A stretch of 7,982 nt of DNA, from assembly GCA_002438405.1 (NCBI GenBank), contig DJOE01000015.1:1-7982 (forward strand), read 5' to 3'. Positions 1-6,200 of the stretch are shown here, in pieces. The notes under the pieces are model-generated. The model ran no database searches, was not told the DNA's origin, and worked only from the letters and a program-made list of their open reading frames with translations. Position 1 is the stretch's first letter. Each line of letters begins with the position of its first letter. The stretch is from Cyanobacteria bacterium UBA6446 (GTDB taxonomy: Bacteria; Cyanobacteriota; Vampirovibrionia; Gastranaerophilales; Gastranaerophilaceae). Both the position numbers and the translations under genes were made by a program.

Positions 1-20
1 GATATGATATGATGTGGTGG
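1..20 (+). repeat. Direct repeat copy A, GATAT tandem plus GATGTGGTGG
   Basis: The window opens inside GATATGATATGATGTGGTGG. The same 20 bases recur exactly at 2366-2385, where one more GATAT precedes them. The repeat is a short GATAT tandem followed by a G-rich tail. In the second copy a TATAAT box ends 4 nt upstream of the tandem, so the tract would sit at the very 5' end of the transcript. Here the matching upstream bases fall outside the window. Both copies precede a plus-strand gene, 153 nt and 66 nt before the start codon. Function is unknown. Confidence 0.85.
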
Positions 21-59
21 GGCAATAGTCTTTTATTGAAATTTTTTAATAACTATATA

Positions 60-175
60 AGACAAATTTATAAGTTGGGGAAAATAAAGAATTTTATTTC
101 ACAATAAGGTTTTCTTGTTGTGCTGAGTAAATTTGTCTAATTATTAGGGATTTTAAAGGAAAGGACAAATTTATG
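60..175 (+). promoter_or_regulatory. Leader with two mutually exclusive hairpins ending on the start codon
   Basis: GACAAATTTA occurs at 61-70 and again at 164-173. Its exact complement TAAATTTGTC lies between them at 128-137. The middle arm can pair with either flank but not both. The first pairing extends to 11 bp (60-70 with 128-138). The second covers the bases just after the Shine-Dalgarno sequence and reaches the A of the ATG at 173, with the ribosome site AAAGGAAAGGA (about 155-165) in the loop or at its edge. This is the geometry of a translational switch. No known riboswitch class is recognised. A weak TATAAG at 56-61 could start transcription too late to include the first arm. Confidence 0.5.
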
Positions 176-976
176 ACAGAAGCTTATCTTTGGCAACAAG
201 TACCAAACCAAGGTTACAACAAATATGGTAACGGGGTTGTAGGTCCGGGAAGTAGAGAAGTATTAGATAGAGCCGTAAATGCTCATGCTGGTATTCCTGC
301 AGGAACTCAATTCCCAGTTACAGATAAGAGTATGATTACAAAAATTGAAGTTTTGAATAAGCCAACCAAGGTTCCAAATCGTTGGGGTGGCAAAGGAACA
401 GATTATCGTTTGAATCGTGGTGATTTGAGAATGACTTACGGTTTGCAAGATGTCGAATGGATGAATGACCGTTGGAAACTTCCTGCACAAGCTAAAGGAA
501 AATCTAAATTGTTAGACCAAGCAGGTAGTATTGATATTGGTTTAATGGGTACAACACACAGAGATGCTACAACTGGGGAATATTTGCTTGGAAAATTGAA
601 ACAAAGAGGTTCAAAATTTAATGCTGTAAAAGATGCAAATATTGGTGTGACAATTCCTACCCCTGAAATGACCCACGTTCTGAATTCAGAGGCTCTTAAA
701 ACAGGTGCTAAACCTATGGAGTTAAAACCTGGCATGATTATTGCAAGTGATGCTTTGGGTGTTTATACTCCTCCATTAGATGCAAAATTTTTGAAGAAAA
801 ATAAACCGGTTGATGATGCAGGTAAAGCTGTATTTGCAAAATTAGAAAAATTTGTCAAAATCCGTGATGCAGCTAATAATTATGCTAAAGAGGGACATAT
901 TTCAGCTACTAGGGCTCAAGAATTTATTGAACAGGCTTGGAAATTTGTTCAAAAATGGGCAGTAAAAATCAGATAA
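173..976 (+). CDS. Uncharacterised 267-residue cytoplasmic protein
   Basis: I do not recognise this protein. The ATG at 173 is preceded by AAGGA with a 7-nt spacer. There is no signal peptide or membrane segment, and there are no cysteines. The protein is lysine-rich and probably basic. The N-terminal 110 residues are rich in Gly, Asn, Arg and Trp (a YGNGVVGPGSRE stretch near residues 18-29, several Trp between about 70 and 102). The middle alternates short strands and loops, including a KPGMIIASDALGVYTPP stretch. The last 50 residues look helical and amphipathic (AKLEKFVKIRDAANNYAKEG, then ARAQEF..AWKFVQKWAV). It stands alone on the plus strand between a repeat-bearing leader and a strong hairpin, so it is probably monocistronic. 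Codon use resembles the neighbouring genes and the reading frame is clean, so it is likely a real gene, perhaps lineage-specific. No function is proposed. Confidence 0.85.
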   Translation: MTEAYLWQQVPNQGYNKYGNGVVGPGSREVLDRAVNAHAGIPAGTQFPVTDKSMITKIEVLNKPTKVPNRWGGKGTDYRLNRGDLRMTYGLQDVEWMNDRWKLPAQAKGKSKLLDQAGSIDIGLMGTTHRDATTGEYLLGKLKQRGSKFNAVKDANIGVTIPTPEMTHVLNSEALKTGAKPMELKPGMIIASDALGVYTPPLDAKFLKKNKPVDDAGKAVFAKLEKFVKIRDAANNYAKEGHISATRAQEFIEQAWKFVQKWAVKIR

Positions 977-992
977 TTAAAGAATTTTATTT

Positions 993-1043
993 TGAATGCT
1001 ATGAAATTTTATGTATTTTTTTACATAATTTTCATGGCATTCA
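993..1043. terminator. Strong hairpin between convergent genes, probable terminator
   Basis: GAATGC (994-999) pairs with GCATTC (1037-1042), extended by T993-A1043 and a T-G wobble. The stem continues as ATGAAA (1001-1006) with TTTCAT (1030-1035) and, after a 2x1 internal loop, TTATGTA (1009-1015) with TACATAA (1022-1028). The loop is six T. On the plus strand TTTTCTATTTTTTA follows, which fits termination of the 173-976 gene. The other side is less T-rich in the minus-strand reading, so termination of the nucleotidyltransferase transcript is possible but weaker. The hairpin begins 16 nt after the upstream stop codon and ends 5 nt before the opposing one. Confidence 0.8.
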
Positions 1044-1048
1044 GTTTT

Positions 1049-1348
1049 CTATTTTTTATAAAATAATTTGCCATATTTGATTATACTTTCAACCATATTT
1101 TCGTGAGAAAGTTCTTTAAAATCTATTACATCAAACTTGTAAGGAGTTGGAAGCTCGTCAAGTTCTCCGGCATACCTGAAAAAAGTTTTGTGGTTGTCTG
1201 TCCATATTGCAAAATCAATGTCTGAACTGTTTTTATAATTTCCTTTGGTTCGAGAACCAAATATTACAACTTTTTCAATTTCAGGTTTTGATTTGAAATA
1301 TTCAATTAATTCATTAATTGTCCTTTGTGGTAATCCAAAATTATCCAT
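1049..1348 (-). CDS. MNT-type minimal nucleotidyltransferase (HI0073-like), partner of the HEPN protein
   Basis: A small DNA polymerase beta-fold nucleotidyltransferase of 99 residues, the usual size for this family. The signature is visible: FGSRTKG at residues 30-36, then SSDID with metal-binding D43 and D45, and a third acidic residue D73 in KFDVIDF. The ATG at 1348 is preferred over an in-frame ATG at 1384. It has AAAGGA about 7 nt upstream and overlaps the end of the HEPN gene by 8 nt, which suggests translational coupling; the longer form would add 12 residues with no family match. In related HEPN/MNT toxin-antitoxin pairs the MNT protein adds AMP to a tyrosine of the HEPN toxin and so neutralises it. 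That role here is inferred from family and gene order. HI0073-type pairs are also annotated simply as a nucleotidyltransferase with its substrate-binding protein. Confidence 0.93.
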   Translation of the reverse strand: MDNFGLPQRTINELIEYFKSKPEIEKVVIFGSRTKGNYKNSSDIDFAIWTDNHKTFFRYAGELDELPTPYKFDVIDFKELSHENMVESIIKYGKLFYKK

Positions 1349-1748
1349 TGATTTTTCCTTTGAAAAAAGTGTATAAATTTTCAAATTGGGGTATATATTT
1401 TTTTAAGATGTCATTGGTTAGTTGGTTTGCAAAATCTACATTATAAGTGTGAGAAGTTTTGTTTTTTGATTCCATCATATCTATCCAAATTTGTCCATCT
1501 TGTATTATGTTATTTTGGAATGATTCTTTAATTGTTTCTCTTGGGGTGGTAACTTTTATTCCATTATATTCCAAATAGTCTTTTTGAGTTTTCCAAGCAA
1601 GTTCAAATGCAATCTCAAATGCTTGAACAAGAGCCATGATTGCAATATTAGTGATTCCATTCTTTTTAACAAATTCTTGCGCTGCAGTTAAATTCTCTTT
1701 TGCTTTCTGATAATTCTCAAAACGTTCAATCCAACGTAAATTTTGCAT
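1341..1748 (-). CDS. HEPN-fold 'nucleotidyltransferase substrate-binding' protein, HI0074 family
   Basis: A 135-residue all-helical protein, first gene of a two-gene minus-strand operon. Family hallmarks in order: WIERFENYQKA near the N terminus, ALVQAFEIAFELAWKTQKDYLEYNGI (residues 39-64), PRETIKESF (69-77), GQIWIDMMESKNKTSHTYN (85-103). The last segment corresponds to the HEPN motif Rx4HxY. His100 and Tyr102 are present but the expected Arg is Lys95, which may weaken any RNase activity; Tyr102 is the position modified by MNT partners in characterised systems. The start codon at 1748 has GAGGA with a 7-nt spacer. The gene ends 8 nt inside the nucleotidyltransferase gene. It probably forms a complex with that protein. 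A toxin role is plausible but not shown; HI0074 was first described as the substrate-binding half of the enzyme. Confidence 0.93.
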   Translation of the reverse strand: MQNLRWIERFENYQKAKENLTAAQEFVKKNGITNIAIMALVQAFEIAFELAWKTQKDYLEYNGIKVTTPRETIKESFQNNIIQDGQIWIDMMESKNKTSHTYNVDFANQLTNDILKKYIPQFENLYTFFKGKING

Positions 1749-1774
1749 TGTTATGTCCTCACTTATTTAAAAGA

Positions 1775-1803
1775 AGTATAGCATGTCGCGCTTTAAAATA
1801 CAA
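1775..1803 (-). promoter_or_regulatory. Promoter of the HEPN-MNT operon, with overlapping palindrome
   Basis: Read on the minus strand: -35 TTGTAT (1803-1798), a 17-nt spacer, then TATACT (1780-1775) preceded by TGC, an extended -10. Transcription should start near 1768, leaving a leader of about 20 nt before the ATG at 1748. The 10-bp palindrome TACAATTGTA (1799-1808) overlaps the -35 box and could be an operator, as toxin-antitoxin operons are often autoregulated. The operator idea is inference only. Confidence 0.7.
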
Positions 1804-1818
1804 TTGTAATAAAATTCA

Positions 1819-2163
1819 TTATTCAGAATTTATTAATGCTGCTTTTTTAAATTGCTCTAATAACTCATCAGAAAACCCAATATTTTTAGAAAGGTCACTA
1901 AAACTAGGATTTTCTTTTTTAATTAAATCAATTTTCCATTTTCTTTTCCAATTTTTTAATTGTTTTTCCCTGTTTAGGGCATCTTCAATGTGTTCAGTAA
2001 TTTCGAAATATACAAGTTTATTCAAATTATATTTAGAGGAAAAACATTCATTTATTTGAGTTTTATGTTCACAAATTCTTCTTAAGAGATTATTCGTGAT
2101 GCCAATATAGAATGTTGAATTCAGATAATTTGTCATGATATAAACAGCGGGTTGTTTTTTCAT
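1819..2163 (-). CDS. Small stand-alone GIY-YIG domain nuclease
   Basis: A 114-residue protein with a complete GIY-YIG nuclease fold of the short UPF0213/excinuclease-subunit-like type. Visible motif residues: VYIM (7-10, the 'GIY' strand), FYIG (18-21, the 'YIG' strand), Arg28 in NNLLRRICEH, His33, and Glu66 in NREKQLKNWKRKWK, the expected metal-binding glutamate. Length and motif spacing match the family, so it looks intact. Stand-alone members are abundant in bacteria and mostly of unknown function; they are often near mobile or repeated DNA. The ATG at 2163 is needed because the first motif strand starts at residue 7. No ribosome site is seen upstream, and a TATAAT lies only 6 nt before the ATG, suggesting a leaderless message. 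It lies upstream of the HEPN-MNT pair on the same strand but with a separate promoter between them. Confidence 0.92.
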   Translation of the reverse strand: MKKQPAVYIMTNYLNSTFYIGITNNLLRRICEHKTQINECFSSKYNLNKLVYFEITEHIEDALNREKQLKNWKRKWKIDLIKKENPSFSDLSKNIGFSDELLEQFKKAALINSE

Positions 2164-2169
2164 TCTTTA

Positions 2170-2199
2170 ATTATATCAAATGAATAGACCCTGAATCAA
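2170..2199 (-). promoter_or_regulatory. Promoter of the GIY-YIG gene, probably leaderless
   Basis: On the minus strand TTGATT (2199-2194), an 18-nt spacer and a perfect TATAAT (2175-2170). The first base of the ATG (2163) is 7 nt past the -10 box, where initiation is expected, so the message would have little or no leader. The -35 box lies inside the palindrome at 2188-2208, so a repeat appears to supply part of the promoter. Confidence 0.6.
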
Positions 2200-2228
2200 G
2201 TTCAGGGTGACAAGCTCGTCATTCTGAA
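2188..2228. repeat. Palindromic intergenic repeat
   Basis: ACCCTGAA (2188-2195) and TTCAGGGT (2201-2208) form an 8-bp perfect palindrome around TCAAG. The right arm can instead pair with a second element: TTCAGGGTGAC (2201-2211) with GTCATTCTGAA (2218-2228), 11 pairs counting two G-T wobbles, around AAGCTC. The wording (GTCACCCTGAA, CTTGATTCAGGG on the minus strand) resembles dispersed palindromic repeats I recall from many bacterial genomes. That resemblance is from memory and only one copy is in the window. Confidence 0.65.
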
Positions 2229-2278
2229 AACTTAGAAAATTTATGTGAAGAATGAGCATAAAATTTTCAAGTTATTCA
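2225..2278. repeat. Long imperfect inverted repeat next to the palindrome
   Basis: TGAA-AACTT-GAAAATTT (2225-2242, one bulged A at 2234) pairs with AAATTTTC-AAGTT-TTCA (2261-2278, one bulged A at 2274), giving 17 pairs around an 18-nt loop. Its left arm shares TGAA with the preceding repeat, so the two look like one composite element. There is no T-run on either side typical of a terminator, and no ORF inside. Confidence 0.6.
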
Positions 2279-2350
2279 AAATCTATTAATGTTAAGTTTT
2301 ACAATTGTTGCGAAATGTAAATGTAAGTTTTAAATACCCCGAAACTCAAT

Positions 2351-2356
2351 TATAAT
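2351..2356 (+). promoter_or_regulatory. -10 box of the membrane protein gene
   Basis: A perfect TATAAT. The best -35 candidate is TTTAAA at 2329-2334 with a 16-nt spacer, a weak match. Initiation near 2363 would place the GATAT tandem at the 5' end of the message, with a leader of about 90 nt before the GTG at 2451. Confidence 0.55.
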
Positions 2357-2360
2357 CTAC

Positions 2361-2385
2361 GATATGATATGATATGATGTGGTGG
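2361..2385 (+). repeat. Direct repeat copy B, three GATAT units plus GATGTGGTGG
   Basis: GATAT three times, then GATGTGGTGG. The last 20 bases are identical to window positions 1-20. It starts 4 nt after a TATAAT box, in the expected initially transcribed region. Copies differing in GATAT number are typical of short tandem tracts that expand and contract. Confidence 0.85.
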
Positions 2386-2450
2386 AAAGCTTGTGTTTAT
2401 TTTAAAAATATGGTTTAATTGGTTGTGTAGGTTTATTTAAGGAGGTTAAT

Positions 2451-2852
2451 GTGGAATTAAATATAGAGCCAAATAATGATATAGAGGTAGAAATAGGGAA
2501 AAATCCTTTTTGGTTTGATGGTCCAATTGGTAGGTTTAGGTTTTTTGTTATTTCTTTGTTCGGTTTAATTTCGGTAATTGCAATTGTATTTACTCATTCA
2601 TTTATAATTCCATTTATCCAATCTTGTCCAGCTCCAATGATAAAATTCTTAATTGTTTTAATGTTAATTTATTATTGGTTATTTTTCGTTGCATTATCTA
2701 AACGGTTGTATGATGTTACCGGAAGTTTAAAAAAAGGAATTATCATTGCTGTTGTTTTATCAATTATTAATTTGATTTGGAATATTGTTATGGGAGTTGT
2801 AATGTTAATATTATTCTTTGTTCCAGGGAAAATGATAAAAAGCAACTATTAA
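2451..2852 (+). CDS. Small DUF805-like integral membrane protein
   Basis: A 133-residue inner-membrane protein. The start is GTG at 2451, chosen because AAGGAGG ends 5 nt upstream and the sequence is plausible from there. A hydrophilic acidic N-tail (residues 1-18, several Glu/Asp/Asn) leads into FDGPIGRFRFF (22-32), then membrane helices at about 29-48, 63-82 and 96-124. The GR.RF entry to helix 1, ALSKRLYD (81-88) between helices 2 and 3, and a closing FFVPGK (122-127) match the layout of DUF805 (YhaH-type) proteins, whose hallmark is a conserved RLHD-like loop. Function of that family is unknown, so none is assigned. It stands alone, with its own promoter and a strong terminator 28 nt after the stop. 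Assignment to DUF805 is by motif memory and could be wrong; the membrane topology is clear. Confidence 0.85.
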   Translation: MELNIEPNNDIEVEIGKNPFWFDGPIGRFRFFVISLFGLISVIAIVFTHSFIIPFIQSCPAPMIKFLIVLMLIYYWLFFVALSKRLYDVTGSLKKGIIIAVVLSIINLIWNIVMGVVMLILFFVPGKMIKSNY

Positions 2853-2880
2853 AGATTTGCTTATTAAAGTATTGAAATAT

Positions 2881-2918
2881 AAGGGTTTGAGGCTAATCGC
2901 CTCAAACCCTTTATTTAT
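2881..2918 (+). terminator. Intrinsic terminator
   Basis: A perfect 13-bp stem, AAGGGTTTGAGGC (2881-2893) with GCCTCAAACCCTT (2899-2911), loop TAATC, followed by TATTTAT. It begins 28 nt after the membrane protein stop. The A-rich bases before it mean it could also act on the other strand, though no minus-strand gene lies to its right. It separates the accessory part from the rpoB region. Confidence 0.93.
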
Positions 2919-3065
2919 GCAATGTTTAAAGTTATTAAAAAATTACTTGACCCCTTAAGCCCTTGTATAGTCAAACTTTCAGCCATTTAGAATTTTTAAA
3001 TTTTTATCTTGTAAAAAATTATTAAGAAAAGTGAAAAAAATTTCCTAAAAATATGGTAAATTTGC

Positions 3066-3093
3066 TTGACTATGAATATTGATGTAATAAGAT
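3066..3093 (+). promoter_or_regulatory. Probable rpoB promoter
   Basis: TTGACT (3066-3071), a 16-nt spacer and TAAGAT (3088-3093). Initiation near 3100 would give a leader of about 180 nt. The -35 region TTGACTAT (3066-3073) is the exact reverse complement of ATAGTCAA at 2967-2974, about 100 nt upstream. The stretch from 2919 to 3060 is otherwise AT-rich with no gene seen. Confidence 0.6.
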
Positions 3094-3105
3094 GAAAGAA
3101 CATGC

Positions 3106-3182
3106 AAAAGTAAGTTGGGCGAAGTGTGCCTAAATCTTGGAAGTTTGATTATAAGCGGATTTCCCCAACAAGCAGAACTTTT
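3106..3182 (+). promoter_or_regulatory. Structured rpoB leader RNA candidate
   Basis: Nested complementary segments stack into one arm: AAAAGT (3106-3111) with ACTTTT (3177-3182), GTTGGG (3114-3119) with CCCAAC (3164-3169), and AAATC (3132-3136) with GATTT (3158-3162). A 12-nt bulge (3120-3131) lies on the 5' side. A short hairpin TACCA-TTT-TGGTA follows at 3198-3210. Transcription-machinery operons often carry leader control, but I cannot match this to a named class, and energies were not computed. Confidence 0.4.
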
Positions 3183-3253
3183 AAAATTGCAGACATTTAC
3201 CATTTTGGTAGAGGGTTTACAGCCTTAAGTTAGAAAAATTTTTATAGTACGTA

Positions 3254-3273
3254 CACCATTTTAAAATGAGGTG
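3254..3273 (+). promoter_or_regulatory. rpoB ribosome site inside a small hairpin
   Basis: The ribosome site GAGG (3268-3271) lies 7 nt before the ATG at 3279. CACC (3254-3257) can pair with GGTG (3270-3273), and ATT (3258-3260) with AAT (3265-3267), leaving a TTAA loop and a GA bulge. The core CATTTTAAAATG (3257-3268) is a perfect palindrome. This could hide the ribosome site, but the AT core is weak. Confidence 0.4.
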
Positions 3274-3278
3274 AATTG

Positions 3279-6200
3279 ATGTCTAAGACAAAATATGCAA
3301 AAAGAGTAACACCAATGGGTATTCCTCATACTCGTTTGGATGATTTACCTGACCTTATTGAAGTGCAAAAAAAATCGTTTGAATGGTTCTTAAAAGAAGG
3401 ATTGAAAGAAGAATTACTTTCATTCTCTCCTATTAAAGACTATACAGGCAGATTGGAATTACACTTCTTACCAAATTATACTTTCGACAATGCAAAGTAC
3501 ACAGTTGAAGAAGCAAGAATTCATGACGCAACTTATGCAAAACAATTGCGTGTAATGATTAGACTTGTTAACCGTGATAGCGGTGAAATTAAAGAACAAG
3601 AAGTTTACATCGGTGATATCCCTACAATGACTGACAAAGGTACATTCATTGTAAACGGAGCAGAACGTGTTATCGTATCACAAATCGTTCGTTCTCCTGG
3701 TGTTTACTTCAAGTGTGACCCATCTCCAACAGGAAAACGTTTATACAACGCAACTATGATTCCTAACAGAGGTGCTTGGTTAAAAATTGAAACAGATTCT
3801 AACGATATTATTCACGTTAAAATCGATAAAAACAGAAAAATCTTAGCTACAACATTGTTGAAAGCTATGGGTATCACTGTTTCTGAAATGGAATCTAAAT
3901 TCACTCATTTTGAGTTCTTGAAAAAGACTTTGGAAAAAGATACAACAGAAACTACAGATGATGCTTTAATTGAATTATATAAAAAATTAAGACCTGGAGA
4001 TCCTGCTTCTCCTCAAGGCGGACGTCAAATCTTGGAATCAAGATTTTTTGATGAAAAGAAATATGATATCGGTCGTGTAGGTCGTTACAAATTAAATAAA
4101 AAATTAAACTTAAATATTCCTAAGAATCAAAGAACATTAACAGTTGAAGATATCGTTTCAACAATCGAATATTTAATCAACTTAACTTATGATGAAGGTC
4201 AATTAGATGATATTGACCACTTAGGAAACAGAAGAATCCGTTCAGTTGGTGAACTTCTTCAAAACCAATTCAGAGTAGGTTTATCAAGAATCGAAAGAAT
4301 TGTTAAAGAAAGAATGACACTTCAGGATTCTGAAACATTAACACCATTGAACTTGTTGAACACTAAACCTTTGGTTGCTTCATTGAAAGAATTCTTTGGT
4401 TCTTCTCAATTGTCACAGTTCATGGATCAAACTAACCCGCTTGCTGAATTAACTCACAAAAGACGTATTTCAGCATTAGGACCTGGTGGTTTGCAAAGAG
4501 AAAGAGCTGGATTTGCGGTTCGTGATATTCACCCATCTCACTATGGACGTATTTGTCCGATTGAAACTCCAGAAGGTCCAAACGCAGGTTTGATTGGTTC
4601 ATTAGCTACACACGCAAAAGTTAACGATTATGGTTTTGTTGAATCTCCATTCTTTGTTGTTAAAGATGGTGTTGTAACAAATGAAGTTGTTTATATGACA
4701 GCTGATGCCGATGAAAACTATCGTTGCGCTCCGGCTGACGTTAAATTAACTAAAGACAGAAAATTCGTTGAAAAAGTTGTACCTGCAAGGTACAGATCTG
4801 AATTCATTATGTGTGATGCATCAAAAATTGACTTTGTTGGTGTTTGCCCAATTCAGATTATCTCAGTTGCGACATCAATGATTCCGTTCATTGAACACGA
4901 TGATGCTAACCGTGCATTGATGGGTTCTAACATGCAACGTCAAGCAGTACCTCTATTGATTACTGAAAGACCAAGAGTTGGTACAGGTCTTGAATCTCGT
5001 GTTGCAAAAGACTCTGGTATGGTTATCGTTGCTGATGTTGACGGTACTGTTGAAAGAGTTGTTGGTGAAGAAATCGTTATCCGTGATACTCACGGCAAAC
5101 CACATATTTACACTCTTATGAAATATGTAAGATCTAACCAAGATACTTGTATCAACCAAAAACCTATTGTTCACGAAGGTGACAAGGTTAAAGCCGGTGA
5201 TGTAATTGCCGATGGTGCTTCAACTTGTGGTGGTGAACTTTCATTAGGTAAAAATATTTTGGTTGCATATATGCCTTGGGAAGGTTATAACTTCGAAGAT
5301 GCTATCTTACTTTCAGAAAGATGCGTTCACGATGATATCTTCACTTCATTACACATTGAAAAATTAGAAATTGAAGCAAGACAAACTAAATTGGGACCAG
5401 AAGAAATTACACGTGAAATTCCTAATGTTTCAGAAGATGCTTTGAGACACTTAGATGAACGTGGTATTGTCAGAATTGGTGCCAGAGTTTATGCAGATGA
5501 TATCTTAGTTGGTAAAGTTACCCCGAAAGGTGAATCAGAACACCCACCAGAAGAAAAATTATTGAGAGCAATCTTCGCTGAAAAAGCAAGAGATGTTAAA
5601 GATAATTCACTTCGTGTTCCTCATGGAGAAGGTGGTAGAGTTCTCGATGTTAAGGTATTTGATAGAGAAAAAGGTGATGAATTACCACCAGGAGCTAATA
5701 CAGTAATTAGAGTTTACATTGCACAAAAACGTAAAGTTTCTGTCGGTGATAAACTTTCTGGACGTCACGGTAACAAAGGTATTGTTTCAAGAATTTTACC
5801 TAAAGAAGATATGCCGTTCTTGCCAGACGGTACTCCGGTTGATATCGTATTGAATCCACTTGGTGTTCCATCTCGTATGAATGTAGGTCAAACTTACGAA
5901 TTGTTGTTAGGATTGGCTGCATACTTGACTCGTGATTACTACGAAGCTCCGGCATTTGATGAAATGTACGGTGAAAACCAATCAGAAATTGCAACAAAAG
6001 CTGAACTTCTTAGAGGTATCAAAGAATCAGGTTGTGATTGGGTTGGCGAAGACGGTAAAGTATTACTAATCGATGGTAGAACAGGTGAACCATTTGATAG
6101 ACCTGTTGCTGTAGGTTGGACTTACTTCCTTAAACTTGTTCACTTGGTAGATGATAAAATCCACGCAAGAAGTACGGGTCCTTACTCATTAGTAACTCAA

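Noticed and set aside
224..247. YGNGV stretch in the 267-residue protein, like the pediocin-type bacteriocin signature
   Set aside because: The cysteines of that class are absent, there is no double-glycine leader, and the protein is far too long. Chance match.
1700..2059. Plus-strand open frame of 119 codons
   Set aside because: It lies antisense across the well-supported GIY-YIG and HEPN genes, has no recognisable domain and is rich in Ser/Phe/Leu/Asn, as expected of a shadow frame in AT-rich DNA.
2947..2971. TTGACC and TATAGT as a second promoter upstream of rpoB
   Set aside because: The spacing is only 13 nt, too short for a standard promoter; the pair at 3066-3093 fits better.
3092..3133. 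Possible 13-residue leader peptide (MKEHAKVSWAKCA) ahead of rpoB
   Set aside because: It has no ribosome site, its ATG overlaps the predicted -10 box so it would lie upstream of the transcript start, and it has no run of a regulatory amino acid.
3276..3278. TTG as the rpoB start codon
   Set aside because: The adjacent ATG at 3279 is a far better start and has a 7-nt spacer to GAGG; TTG would leave only 4 nt.
4401..4475. Ala at the position of E. coli Ser522 in the RpoB rifampicin pocket as a resistance mark
   Set aside because: As I recall it, Ala is the normal residue in cyanobacterial RpoB, and the main resistance positions (D516, H526, S531 equivalents) are unchanged.
4953..5174. Minus-strand open frame inside rpoB
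   Set aside because: Antisense to a conserved rpoB region, with no ribosome site or family resemblance. The other minus-strand frames at 263-490, 436-735 and 5800-5997 were rejected for the same reason.
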